A stretch of DNA of 64,000 nucleotides, from the NCBI GenBank assembly GCA_034769895.1, contig CM068375.1, positions 250,831,542 through 250,895,541 of the forward strand. The letters run 5' to 3'. The notes under the pieces were generated by a model that was given only the letters and a program-made list of their open reading frames with translations, did no database searches and was not told the origin of the DNA. This stretch comes from Magicicada septendecula. Its lineage: Eukaryota > Arthropoda > Insecta > Hemiptera > Cicadidae. The position numbers were made by a program, and so were the translations under genes. Of this stretch, positions 48,849 to 61,391 are shown piece after piece. The stretch's first letter is position 1, and each line of letters starts with the position of its first letter.

Positions 48849-49315
48849 TACAGTAGTCTCGCTAATCCGGACTTGATGGGACCGGACCCCGTCCGGATCA
48901 CCGGAAGTCTGGATTAAACGGAATCAACTTTAAAATGTCTGTAAAACAAGTTTTAGATGGGTAACACTATTAAAATCGATGTTTTTATCATAAAAACGAC
49001 TTTTTCAGTCTCAATACTACAACGTAGGCCTACTTTTTTAACGTACGAATTGATTTAGGATAAAAAACAATCCTATTGATTGAAATTCAAAGTTTATTGA
49101 CTGTACGGTTCTAAAGAAAACTACAGTACATTACTGTTACATAATTAAAAAGTATAAAAACGAAATAAAGTTTAAATTCTGTACAGGACTGTAAGATAAA
49201 ATGAAACTATATGTACATATGTATGTACTGTACAACTGAAAACAAGAACTCACTTGAAAAAGTCCGTAATGTTCTATTGTTTTAATAAAGACTGACGTCG
49301 TTTCGCCGTGCGATC

Positions 49316-50858
49316 TCATAGGCGCCTCAAGGTCAGTAGCTCAGCAGATGATGTGTCGCTTTGTTTCTTGAAGTAGGTCATCAACCCCTCCAGCATTGTA
49401 ATTGCTTCACCATGAGTTGGGCTAGCTGATTCCTTCGTACCGTCATCGTCATCTTCTGAACTGTCAATTTCTGTTGCCGTGTTTGCAATGAACGCCTCCA
49501 CGATTTCATCTTCGCTTAACACCTGATGACCAATATCATTGTCACTGTTCATCCACTCTGAAATGCCACTTTCTTCCATGTCAGCACAACCCTCCAACTG
49601 TTGAAAAACTGTTGAAATCAGCGTCATCATTTGCAGTTGGTTGATTTTCATCTTGTCCCTGGTTTTCTTGTGGGATGCTAGGCCACAGTTTTTCCAGCTT
49701 TTTGGAAGAGTTGACGGCTTAATCTCTTCCCACGCTTCTGCGGCTAAATAAATGACAGTCGTTATTGTCACTTTTTTAAGAAGATCATAAAGTTAGCCGA
49801 CGGGTCTGCTTCTTGTTGCTCTAAAAGAGACAAGATCAACTTTTTCCTATATCGCCATTTTGTTGCTTCAATCACACCTTGATCCATTGGTTGTATCAAA
49901 GCGGTCACGTTCGGTGGCAGAAATTTCACAAAAATTTCACCATCTCGTAATTCCTCTTCACTAGTGTGACACGGTACATTGTCTATGAATAACACAGCTT
50001 TTTCTGGGAGTTTTTTCTCTCTAAAGAACTTCTTTGTTGTAGGCACAAATTTTTCAAAAAACCAATCTTTAAAAATGTTTCCATTCATCCATGCAGATTT
50101 GTGTGAGGTGTACTGGGCTGGAGGAGCATTTGCATTAACATTTTTAAGGGCCCTAGGCTTAGCCGATTTCGAGATCACCAAAAATGGAAGTTTTAAATCG
50201 CCAGAAGCATTACTCCAAGGAAGCAAAGTCATTCGTTCTTTCTTTACTTTACGACCATTGGCTACAGAATCCAGCTTTGAGGCTAATGTTTTTTTTTTGG
50301 AAGCATTTTGTAATTTAACCCAGTTTCGTCAGCATTAAACACTTGACAAGGCTCTAAGTTTTCATCGCTAACAAACTTTTCAAATTTTACTTTAAAGTCT
50401 TCACTTGCAACATTGTCACCTGACAAAATTTCACCACTTACACCAAGTTCACGAACACCATGTCGATCTTTCCACCGAGACAACCATCCCACACTGGCAG
50501 TAAAAGCAGGGTCACCTTTTAATTTTTCATTGAGTTTGAGCGCGATCGTTTGTAACGTTACGCCTGACAGCGGAACGCCCTGTTCACATTGTTGGCAAAA
50601 CCAAACGTACAAAGCCTCGTCTAAAGTTTCGTTTTTTGGTTTTTTTAACGTGCTCTGTTACCCAAACTGTCCTTGCTCACCATTTTCGCACAAAAATTTT
50701 CAATATCTTTCCGATTTTTTTTTCCAGTCAGAAACAGTTTGTTTTCCCATTCCTAACTCTTGCGCGATTTTAGTTAATGATTCACCAGCATCAATATGAA
50801 ACAAAGCCTGGAGTTTTTGTTCCATTGTTACAGTCACTTTCTTACGTTTAGTTGCCAT
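49316..50858 (-). pseudogene. T2 Tigger/pogo transposase, frameshifted
   Basis: The start ATG at 50856-50858 opens MATKRKKVTVTMEQKLQALF and the first HTH (SLTKIAQELGMGKQTVSDW). A frame break follows before 50612. Segment 50283-50612 carries the CENP-B-type HTH (GDPAFTASVGWLSRWKDRHG) and the first catalytic acid in VFNADETGL. Segment 49768-50232 has the second (VLFIDNVPCHT) and third (PMDQGVIEATKWRYRK). Segment 49316-49771 is the acidic C-terminus (EIDSSEDDDDG) ending ELLTLRRL. The full DDD triad is still present, with at least three frame breaks. It is less decayed than T1. Confidence 0.9.
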
Positions 50859-52173
50859 TTTACATTGCTCTTAATAAGAGCACACAATAAAAATATGCAC
50901 TGAATAAGCGCACTGAATAAAAACACGGCCTTAAAACGGACTGCATGGTTACCAGTACGAGTATCAACTCAAGGAAACAAAATAAATCGACAATCAACTA
51001 TGCAGGTAGAGTGAGTCCCTTCCCGGAAAACAGGCTGCGCGCCGATATGAAGGCATATTTACAGCTAATTTGGCCGACGGTTGATGCTGATGGCACGAGG
51101 AGTTCGTGGGCGCGCAGGGACTGCCATCAGTGAGTCACTTCCCGCAAAACAGGCTGCGCGCCGACATACGCTTTCACAACATTAATGTAGGCGTACTGTA
51201 TACAGTAGTAGTAGTAGCCCTAGTTTGTTTACGAGTTGTTAAAACGGAACATACAATTTAAAGTAAAGTAGGTTTTAAAATTTATGCACGCTTTTTGACG
51301 ACTTTTTTTTTTGAGGTCTGTCCGGATTAACCGGATGTCCAGACTAGCGGGGTCCGGATTAGCGAGACTCTACTGTAGAGGTGGGCCGATATACCTGTAA
51401 CAGGTATTTTGGAATGATATTTTTTTGGAACGGATGTAACAGTGACTGAAAAGTTGAAATACCTGTTATTCACGGCGACGCTGTTCCGAGTCGAGACACG
51501 CCGCCCTCGCTGTTCCGAATCGAGGCACGCCCCCTACGTATACAGACACACACACACAAAAATACGCAAGTATCACGTAAACGAATATGCCAAGGCCAAA
51601 TACTAGGCGTACAAAAATATCGCTGGTACACAAGGAACAACCAGTATTTCAAATACTAGGTATTTCAAATACTAGGGGTATCACCGATACACAAAATACT
51701 AAGCGTATCAGAGGAACAGTAGTATTTTAGGAACACCTAGTATTTTAGTAACAGGTAGTATCAAGGGTATTTCGAGTAGGAACTAGTACGCAGCCACTTT
51801 TTCGTCCTGAATACTTTATTCTGCGCAAAGAGACGAAGCTGTTTTTAATAAAGGATAAAATTCATCCTGATGTTACATTTATTCTCGTGTGATATGCAGA
51901 TATATAATACAGATTATATGCTAATAAATTATATATTATACTAGTCACCAACTTGTAACTAAAACCGGTACAGGTTGTAAGGTAAAACTTTGTTTTTCCT
52001 TATAAAAAACTTTGTGTTCTGAGTCGTTAATATAATAGTGGTATTTAGTTAAGTAATGGACACGTCATGGACAACGAAATCCAAGTGTTTAATTTTATTT
52101 ATAATGTGTTAAGTGAATCAGATTGTAATGTAAATAGGTGTGACATTTCATAACTTGTATATTCTGTGTACAT

Positions 52174-54871
52174 TGTAATATAATCTCTAACTAGGTGTTT
52201 AAAATCTTAGTTAGTATTATTTTGTAAGTCGTTCTATCTTCGTATAGTATATGTGTGGGTGTCGAGCGTTTGTTAACTCGCTCGTTGGGTTCGTGTTATA
52301 TTAAGTGTGTATGATTGACGTTATTAATAAGTTCAATAAATTCTGTCACTGTTATTTGCGTGTAGCAAGTCGAATTGTACCTTCTCTTACCATTTACGGG
52401 TAAACCGTATCTCTCGGCGTTTGGTTTGAATGTTGCCGCCTCGCCACCTGATTGGCGCACGCCTTTCTTCAGTGTCGACTTCGCTAACGTCTTGTTTTGA
52501 GGTTTTCACTTCAATAAATTTTTATTTATTATCTTAATTTACTCGAATCAAACATACAGTGTTGCAGAATAAGAATATTTATTAACACTTTGATAGTTTT
52601 CAGTTATTTAGTAGTACATTAATTTTATTTTTTAGCACCGGCTATTACAGTTGCTCAGTTGGCATGCTCAGTTCCAATGTTTTTGTACACACTGTCTTGG
52701 CGGTTATCGTTGGTTTACAATTAAATGTTTTACTCAGGGGTGTTAATAAGTCCTTTTGGCTACAGAAGTATTGGACTACGGCTAAAATACACAAATTGAT
52801 AATAATTCTTAATACTAGGTACACAAAAAATTAATACTTTAATACATTCGAGTAAGTAATCATCAATGAGATTTAGTAAAAATTTTGGTTAGGATTTGTC
52901 AATTAGAAATATTTGTTAGCTATTTATTATATCTCAATTTTAATAATTATCAATTGATTAAAGTTCAAATAGTGATGTTACAAATACCTTCAGTTCTAAA
53001 TCAGAATAGTGATCAGTGAAGTGAAAATTGTTGTTTATTATTTTTGATAGAAAAATTTGGAATTCGTTTAATGGGATTATTGTTTATACTCATCAATTTT
53101 CGATGGAGCTTCTGCGATGCCATCTTCTTCTTCCAGATGGATCCAGTCGTCTTCTATTCTTCGGAATCTCATTAATCTCGTCCAGACAGTTTTTCCGGTA
53201 AACTTCGGCTTCGTACTCATTCTGCGATCGTCCGTCTTCTTCAGTTGAAGTAAGTCCCTATGATCTTCATTCGGGATGAGTCGTCATCTATTCTTCCAGG
53301 CGTCTTCTTGATTTCCTCGGGTAATTATGGTTGGTGAAACAATTTAATAAATAATATATTATCCGGTATTCCCTGGGCTGCTATTACAATCTTCCTTTCC
53401 TTTGATTTTAGTTAAAATTCACTTATTTGGAATTAAATTTGGGGTGAGAGCTACATCAATCCACCCTCGGTGTCGGTCAATAATGGACTATCTTATTTAT
53501 ATTTGATATATATTTTAGTCAAAATTGGCTGTTATTCATACATTTTGGTATTAGCAATACTCACTTAATTTGTTTAAACATTTGGTATACTCTGCTTTAC
53601 TATTGGACTATTATTTGTTCTCAAATTTACTAAATTCTTATTTAACAGTTAGGCCTAGAGCCTAGATTTTACTATACTACTATCTAACATTTCTTAGTAG
53701 CTTCTTACCTTTATACTTGGTATTTTTAACACAATTTTCTAACAGAAACAAGTAATAAACATTGGTGTTCCTAACTACACCTCCTATTATCATAATAAAT
53801 ATTTTCTTTACAGGTTCAAGCCTGAAATAACTTCTAACTACCTTTCTGTTCCCTTCTACTATCTACATTATACTGGTTCTTTTAAAACAATAATAACATC
53901 CTTATTATACTAACATTAATTTATACTTTGCACAATATATGCTATTCCTCCATTCCTTCACTAGAAAAAAGTGTCTATCGTTCTTGTTTGTCCTTCATTC
54001 CAATGCCTTAATTTCTATCTTATTCTATAATCCTTATTACCTATGGCTTACTTCAATTACATTATAATGAGTTCCTCTTACTTACTAGTACAAAGTTTAT
54101 CACTGGTCTTCCTGTTATTCTAACACAGTTTACTAATTAGAATACTTTTTGAAGTTCACCAACTACACTTTTTCCTTCATAGAAGGTTTTTGACTTTTAC
54201 ACTTTCACTTACTATGTGCAACATGCTCTCACTACATGTCACCACTTTATATTAATATACTCCTTCTTCCACTCACTTAATTATTCACCGGGTTGTTTAT
54301 TGATGTTAGTATCATCATGGGGTTACTGGTCATAATTGTTTATTTTATTTTCCCTTCACAAATGATCATTTTTGGTAATTAACTGTGGCCTTGATTTGCC
54401 TTAGGGTATGTTTACTAGTTTTGATTATATTCATCACTATTTATTAGGGTGTTTGTATTATTAATTCCCTAACTTATATTTATAAACACATTCCTTCATC
54501 AATAAAATATACATAACATTACTATCTTTCTTATTTGTCATTGTTACCCTAGGTAAATCTCATCTATACTCTAATTACATTAGTTCATTGGTTAACATAC
54601 ATTTTAATGGTCATTATTAGGGATTTACAATGTTCATTCTTAATGTCTTGATTACATTTAGTTCTTAGCTTCTTCTTCATTGTTCCGTGGTTCCTTTTGT
54701 ATTTATCCGATCTATTGTGTCAGGTCATTGTCAGTTTATCAGTCATTGGTCATTTGGGTTATTGAGTTATTAATCTCTGTGTTTATAAGTTTTTGCCTCT
54801 TATTCTTGTCTTCAGCTTCTTTAATTTATAGTTAATTATCGTGGATCTTCACTACCTTATGTCATGTTACA
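52174..54871 (-). repeat. 3' LTR of Y (about 2.7 kb)
   Basis: On the minus strand it starts TGTAACATGACATAAGG at 54871 and ends GATTATATTACA at 52174. It lacks about 273 bp present in the 5' LTR. Confidence 0.9.
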
Positions 54872-54927
54872 TAATGCGTCGCCACCAAAATTGATTATTT
54901 CGAAACAAAGATTATTATATTTTTTCT

Positions 54928-55021
54928 GAAATCATCAATATAGTTCATTTTATCAAGTTGTTATTATTCAGGAGGAAATCATCAATATAGTTCATTTTAT
55001 CAAGTTGTTATTATTCAGGAA
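54928..55021 (-). repeat. 47-bp tandem duplication in Y
   Basis: Two back-to-back copies of a unit containing 'atcatcaatatagttcattt'; identical by eye. Confidence 0.85.
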
Positions 55022-55160
55022 TTCATCAATCGCTACCTTCTTCTTTATTAATTTTTATTAAGTCATGGTTCATAATATGGTATTTGGTATTATTTTATTA
55101 CGAGTGTTATCCCTTGTATGTTTTATTCCCTAAAATTGTTCTCCTCTCCCCTTCATATAA

Positions 55161-55256
55161 ATTGGTACTAGTCAGAGGGCACGTGTGGCTCTATTACTCT
55201 GCTATCCATTTATACACATTTTGAGTTCAGAGGCCTTGCCTTATCTGCTCAATAAC
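55161..55256 (-). other. Conserved 3' block (Y copy)
   Basis: The minus strand reads TTATTGAGCAGATAAGG, CCTCTGAACTCAAAA, GCAGAGTAATAGAGCCACA and GTGCCCTCTGA, matching X 18501-18592 element by element. Confidence 0.65.
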
Positions 55257-56255
55257 ATAAATAATTGTTGGACGTATCTCAACATAAAATCATCACATAA
55301 TAATATTCATAATAATTATAATAATAGTCGTTCATTCCGACTCACATAATATCAATACAATAAAACACTTTTGGGATTAATTATTCTCTCTTTTATACAT
55401 CTCATGACCTTTTCATCTCAGTGACTTATTTGGATTCCTTCGTTTAAGCTTATGGCGATATTTAATAGGCATTTTGTATTGTTTCATTAGCTTATTTTAT
55501 ATGGTAGTGATTTTATTTGATATCACTTTATTGCTCATTTATATTCAAACTTAACATGGTAGCTGGTTTCTGGCTCACTTATATTTTTTCATTGATTGTT
55601 CAGTTAATATGTCAGTGTTATTTTTTATTTGATTGTCTGGTTTTTTCTTTTGTGAAACATTAAATTTTTATTATTCCCTTTTGTGATAGGGTTAGTTAAT
55701 GATGTTATGTAGCGTCATCATTATTTGTGTAACATTTAATTATTTTATATCAAAAAAAATTTTTTTTTTTATGATATTTCATTATACATATTTTTCAAAA
55801 TTGCATGGGTTTACACATTTTGTTTCACACTTGGAGGTAAGTTTGTACTTACTTTGTTTTGAATTTAGCTTATCTTTCTTCTAAATTCCCTTTTCATTCA
55901 TATAATAGTTTCAATCAAATACTTATTGTAAGTTGTGCTTACATTTATTTTGAATTTTGATAATTGTTCTGCTCCAAATTCTCTTTAACTTTCTGACACT
56001 GTTTCATAATATTTTTTCAAAGAAGACTGGTTGTAAGTCCCTTTTATTTTCTTGGTTGTTATCTCACTTATGACATAGGTATTGTTTTGGTTGTCTTTTA
56101 CAATGAGATAAGGTATTTATGGTACTGTACAATGGACCCTGTTATATATACCCCTTTTTTCTTGTAAGTTAATCTTCTCCTTTATACATTAATTGATTCG
56201 CATGGTCGGTCTACTTAAAATCAGTCCCATTTCTCAGTGTTCCTCCGCACTTGGT

Positions 56256-56708
56256 TTAGCCATGGTCCATGATTATATGAGTTGTTCCTGTTCGGATTGC
56301 TGTCGTTTTCAGTATGACTTCTGTTCTTGTCCACTTTCTTGCTACTATCTTGTATTTAAACGTTCCTGACATAACATTTTCACTTGGTTCCATTGCTATC
56401 TCAATCATTTCATTATTTTGTTTATACAACAAATAGGTCGATGTTATTTCCATCGTAGATGCTATCGTTGATATTGGATTGTGCCTGTCTACTAATTGTC
56501 TTCTCCTTCTTATTCCGTTACACACTGTGTTGTAGCGATTCCTTTCTAAAGTTTCTAGTAAGTTCCTTCTGTTATTTTTAAAATTCATTATTTCATTCTG
56601 GTCGTTAATTGGTATATTAAACATCTCAAGTAGTCCATTCTTCATCATCTCCAACTCTTCTCTGGTATTTATTAGTTTCCTTGGATGTATCTGTCTTACT
56701 TTCTTCAT
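56256..56708 (-). CDS. Y ORF2, unknown protein conserved with X
   Basis: It starts at ATG 56708-56706, which overlaps the ORF1 stop as ATGA, and runs uninterrupted to 56256 (about 150 residues). Segments TREELEMMKNGLLEMFNIP, NNRRNLLETLER and FKYKIVARKWTRTEVILKT align in order with X ORF2. The protein is basic at its N-terminus (MKKVRQIHPRKL), with no zinc finger, protease or RT motif. The NxRRNxxxxLER piece resembles G Gag (QNYRRNPMEFLER), so a reduced gag-derived protein is possible. Function unknown. Conservation between two diverged families suggests selection on the protein, though the frame is broken in both X copies. Confidence 0.7.
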   Translation of the reverse strand: MKKVRQIHPRKLINTREELEMMKNGLLEMFNIPINDQNEIMNFKNNRRNLLETLERNRYNTVCNGIRRRRQLVDRHNPISTIASTMEITSTYLLYKQNNEMIEIAMEPSENVMSGTFKYKIVARKWTRTEVILKTTAIRTGTTHIIMDHG

Positions 56709-57724
56709 TTCCACAGTTTGGATATCCTCGTTGTGGCTGTTATTTTTATTTGCAGGTAATAGATGCTATTGTCTTCTTTTAAGTCTGTTTCCTTCTTACT
56801 ATCTTCTACCTTTTGGTCTAATGGTTCCTTGTTTTCATTTACTGTTTCTTCAATACTTTCAGAAGTGCTGTCCAGTGTTTCAAGCACTTTCTCGAAATCA
56901 CTATCTAAAGTTCCACTTAATTTCTTGAGACCCCTATCCATGGTTTCCTCTATCCTTCTGAAACCCTTCTCCATGATTTCCCTGAATAAATCCATTGTTT
57001 TTTGTACCTCATCTTGTGTGAGTATTATTATTTTCTTCTGTTGCTTCACTTCCACGTCCTTGACTATTTCTTTTTGTAATTGACCATCAGGTTGGTCCAA
57101 GTTTTTCTTATTTGGTATTTCGCTGAACCCTTTTATTTGATTATGTTTCTTCCTCCAATCACACATATCTTCTCTGGATAGCTCGAACATACCCCTTATC
57201 CATTCTCTTAGTTCTGCTTTTTCTGTTGGTATCGGTTTTCCTGGTACTTTTATTGACTGTCTCCATTGTTCATACTCCTCCGGTGTATATTCCTCTGTCA
57301 CCTGTGCGTATACTCCTGTTCTTTTGTTTTTCATTTGTTCTTCATTACTGTACCATCTCTCCCAATCATCCTCAGTCATTTTCTCCACCTTTTTATCGCT
57401 TTTTCCGTGGGCTGTCCCGATAGTCTCTTCTTTATTGCACTTGGTGTCCAGCTTCCACACTTCATCATAAATTTCTTCCAATGACATTTCGTCGTTTGGC
57501 GTTCCCCTTGCATTTGCGCGACTCATTTGTGCTCGTTCATGGTCAGTGGTGTTCCTTTCGATGTACACCATCTCTCTGCTAAACTTTTTAAATAGCGCTG
57601 TCATCCATTCTCCATAGCTGACTCGTTTTTCTTCTATCTCCTTTTCTGATCTCTTTGTTCCCTTTTCCGCCTCCTTCTCGTGTATCTTTGCCTGGTATCT
57701 CGTATCGTGCTTTGCCGGTTCCAT
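56705..57724 (-). CDS. Y ORF1, gag-position protein with coiled coil (339 aa)
   Basis: The ATG at 57724 is 76 nt after the PBS, the position of gag in G. The protein is highly charged. Residues about 1-130 are rich in Lys/Glu, followed by Trp-containing segments (MTEDDWERWYSNEEQ, YTPEEYEQWRQSIKVPGKP). Residues about 225-310 form a coiled coil of 11-residue-like repeats (MEKGFRRIEETMDRGLKKL, LDSDFEKVLETLDSTSE). It ends IKITATTRISKLWK; X ORF1 ends with a matching segment. No known Gag domain or nucleic-acid-binding motif is recognisable by eye. The stop overlaps the ORF2 start. Confidence 0.75.
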   Translation of the reverse strand: MEPAKHDTRYQAKIHEKEAEKGTKRSEKEIEEKRVSYGEWMTALFKKFSREMVYIERNTTDHERAQMSRANARGTPNDEMSLEEIYDEVWKLDTKCNKEETIGTAHGKSDKKVEKMTEDDWERWYSNEEQMKNKRTGVYAQVTEEYTPEEYEQWRQSIKVPGKPIPTEKAELREWIRGMFELSREDMCDWRKKHNQIKGFSEIPNKKNLDQPDGQLQKEIVKDVEVKQQKKIIILTQDEVQKTMDLFREIMEKGFRRIEETMDRGLKKLSGTLDSDFEKVLETLDSTSESIEETVNENKEPLDQKVEDSKKETDLKEDNSIYYLQIKITATTRISKLWK

Positions 57725-57783
57725 TTCTGTAGTCGCCGCTAGGATCTGTAAAGTTTACTGGTATGATTTTTTAGTTATCCTAG

Positions 57784-57800
57784 CCCCAAGTTGAGCGCCA
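57784..57800 (-). promoter_or_regulatory. Primer binding site of Y
   Basis: On the minus strand TGGCGCTCAACTTGGGG follows the LTR after three bases; it resembles the PBS of classic Gypsy elements. Confidence 0.7.
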
Positions 57801-57803
57801 CTT

Positions 57804-60796
57804 TGTAATATAATCTGTAACTAGGTGTTTAAAATCTTAGTTAGTGTTATTTTGTAAGTCGTTCTATCTTCGTATAGTATATGTGTGGGTGTCGAGCGTT
57901 TGTTAACTCGCTTGTTGGGTTCGTGTTATATTAAGTGTGTATGATTGACGTTATTAATAAGTTCAATAAATTCTGTCACTGTTATTTGCGTGTAGCAAGT
58001 CGAATTGTACCTTCTCTTACCATTTACGGGTAAACCGTATCTCTCGGCGTTTGGTTTGAATGTTGCCGCCTCGCCACCTGATTGGCGCACGCCTTTCTTC
58101 AGTGTCGACATCGCTAACGTCTTGTTTTGAGGTTTTCACTTCAATAAATTTTTATTTATTATCTTAATTTACTCGAATCAAACATACAGTGTTGCAGAAT
58201 AAGAATATTTATTAACACTTTGATAGTTTTCAGTTATTTAATAGTACATTAATTTTATTTTTTAGCACCGGCTATTAACAGTTGCTCAGTTGGCATGCTC
58301 AGTTCCAATGTTTTTGTACACACCGTCTTGGCGGTTATCGTTGGTTTACAATTAAATGTTTTACTCAGGGGTGTTAATAAGTCCTTTTGGCTACAGAAGT
58401 ATTGGACTACGGCTAAAATACACAAATTGATAATAATTCTTAATACTAGGTACACCAAAAATTAATACTTTAATACATTCGAGTAAGTAATCATCAATGA
58501 GATTTAGTAAAAATTTTGGTTAGGATTTGTCAATTAGAAATATTTGTTAGCTATTTATTATATCTCAATTTTAATAATTATCAATTGATTAAAGTTCAAA
58601 TAGTGATGTTACAAATACCTTCAGTTCTAAATCAGAATAGTGATCAGTGAAGTGAAAATTGTTGTTTATTATTTTTGATAGAAAAATTTGGAATTCGTTT
58701 AATGGGATTATTGTTTATACTCATCAATTTTCGATGGAGCTTCTGCGATGCCGTCTTCTTCTTCCAGATGGATCCAGTCGTCTTCTATTCTTCGGAATCT
58801 CATTAATCTCGTCCAGACGGTTTTTCCAGTAAACTTCGGCTTCGTACTCGTTCTGCGATCGTCCGTCTTCTTCAGTTGAAGTAAGTCCCTATGATCTTCA
58901 TTCGGGATGAGTCGTCATCTATTCTTCCAGGCGTCTTCTTGATTTCCTCGGGTAATTATGGTTGGTGAAACAATTTAATAAATAATATATTATCCGGTAT
59001 TCCCTGGGCTGCTATTACAATCTTCCTTTCCTTTGATTTTTAGTTAAAATTCACTTATTTGGAATTAAATTTGGGGTGAGAGCTACATCAATCCGCCCTC
59101 GGTGTCGGTCAATAATGGACTATCGAAAATCTAACGGTTTTTTGGCAATAAATTTCGGTTGCTATGGTTACCTAATAAATTATGCTAATTCTCATTGGTC
59201 ATTAATTTATGTCATTGTTATATTTTAACGTCTTATTTTAGTTTAATTTTACAAAATATATTCAAATGAAGATCTCTATCTTATATTAATAGCTAGGTTT
59301 ATTACATGAATACCATTGTTCATAATTTTTGATAAGGGTCATTTCGATACCCCTCATGGTCACTTTTGAGTAGCTAATTACATTTTTGTTATTTTTCTTA
59401 TTTATATTTGATATATATTTTAGTCAAAATTGGCTGTTATTCATACATTTTGGTATTAGGAATACTCACTTAATTTGTTTAAACATTTGGTATACTCTGC
59501 TTTACTATTGGACTATTATTTGTTCTCAAATTTACTAAATTCTTATTTAACAGTTAGGCCTAGAGCCTAGATTTTACTATACTACTATCTAACATTTCTT
59601 AGTAGCTTCTTACCTTTATACTTGGTATTTTTAACACAATTTTCTAACAGAAACAAGTAATAAACATTGGTGTTCCTAACTACACCTCCTATTATCATAA
59701 TAAATATTTTCTTTACAGGTTCAAGCCTGAAATAACTTCTAACTACCTTTCTGTTCCCTTCTACTATCTGGTTCAATTAATAATTCATTACATTATACTG
59801 GTTCTTTTAAAACAATAATAACATCCTTATTATACTAACATTAATTTATACTTTGCACAATATGTGCTATTCCTCCATTCCTTCACTAGAAAAAAGTGTC
59901 TATCGTTCTTGTTTGTCCTTCATTCCAATGCCTTAATTTCTATCTTATTCTATAATCCTTATTACCTATGGCTTACTTCAATTACATTATAATGAGTTCC
60001 TCTTACTTACTAGTACAAAGTTTATCACTGGTCTTCCTGTTATTCTAACACAGTTTACTAATTAGAATACTTTTTGAAGTTCACCAACTACACTTTTTCC
60101 TTCATAGAAGGTTTTTGACTTTTACACTTTCACTTACTATGTGCAACATGCTCTCACTACATGTCACCACTTTATATTAATATACTCCTTCTTCCACTCA
60201 CTTAATTATTCATCGGGTTGTTTATTGATGTTAGTATCATCATGGGGTTACTGGTCATAATTGTTTATTTTATTTTCCCTTCACAAATGATCACTTTTGG
60301 TAATTAACTGTGGCCTTGATTTGCCTTAGGGTATGTTTACTAGTTTTGATTATATTCATCACTATTTATTAGGGTGTTTGTATTATTAATTCCCTAACTT
60401 ATATTTATAAACACATTCCTTCATCAATAAAATATACATAACATTACTATCTTTCTTATTTGTCATTGTTACCCTAGGTAAATCTCATCTATACTCTAAT
60501 TACATTAGTTCGTTGGTTAACATACATTTTAATGGTCATTATTAGGGATTTACAATGTTCATTCTTAATGTCTTGATTACATTTAGTTCTTAGCTTCTTC
60601 TTCATTGTTCCGTGGTTCCTTTTGTATTTATCCGATCTATTGTGTCAGGTCATTGTCAGTTTATCAGTCATTGGTCATTTGGGTTATTGGGTTATTAATC
60701 TCTGTGTTTATAAGTTTTTGCCCCTTATTCTTGTCTTCAGCTTCTTTAATTTATAGTTAATTATCGTGGATCTTCACTACCTTATGTCATGTTACA
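57804..60796 (-). repeat. 5' LTR of Y (about 3.0 kb)
   Basis: It matches the 3' LTR with few substitutions plus extra sequence at about 59125-59397 and a small insertion near 59770-59790. Confidence 0.9.
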
Positions 60797-61287
60797 ACAT
60801 TAGTGAATGAATCTGAAGATTATCCAGGTTTGTAATGCATTTAATTTACTTTGTTGTTGCTTATTATTTATAAGTTTTTATTTATTTATTTATTTATTTA
60901 TATTTATTTTATTACAGTGTTTTTATTATTTTTATTTGTAAAATTTTGTTTATTCTCATTCACTCTTGTGGCTTACTGTTATGTTTTTATTATATGTTTT
61001 CTGATGTTTTTATCATATTATTTGTTGTGGTATTACGTGTACTCTAAATTATTTCATTGCCCAGAGTTTCGCAACTGATTTGTCTAAAGTCTAACCAATG
61101 TTAGTTTTACTCCTAGTGAAAACTTAAATTGGTATTCCCAAAGGGAGATAGGACTATAAATTCTCTTGCTTCTTATTTTCTTTTAAATAGTAATAGTTTA
61201 ATAAAGTCACAGTGTAAAGTAACACTGTTAATACTTTTAGTTTCAATTTATTTCTTATAACAAATTATATAGTATGTATAGGTTATA

Positions 61288-61391
61288 TAATATCTTCAAA
61301 TAAATACACTGCAAGTAGGTTTATTAATATATTAATAGGTTTATCTAGGTGAAAATAAACCTACTTACAGTGTATTTATTTTAAGATATTA
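61288..61391. repeat. Long hairpin in hAT element H
   Basis: Arms of 35 bp at 61288-61322 and 61357-61391 with two mismatches, loop of 34 nt. The arms contain AAACCTACTT and AGTGTATTTATT. Confidence 0.85.

Larger units (their letters stand above)
54872..56255 (-). other. 3' non-coding region of Y
   Basis: No frame. It carries a 47-bp tandem duplication (54928-54974 / 54975-55021) and the conserved block at 55161-55256. Near the LTR it reads AATTTTGGTGGCGACGCATTA, matching X. Confidence 0.75.
52174..60796 (-). mobile_element. Pol-less LTR retrotransposon Y
   Basis: The LTRs are 57804-60796 (5') and 52174-54871 (3'), both with TG...CA ends; the target duplication is ACAT (52170-52173 and 60797-60800). 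The LTR start TGTAACATGACATAAGGTAG is related to the X LTR start, and the 3' internal region aligns with X. Two ORFs lie after the PBS; there is no protease, RT or integrase. It inserted in the hAT element H. Confidence 0.92.
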
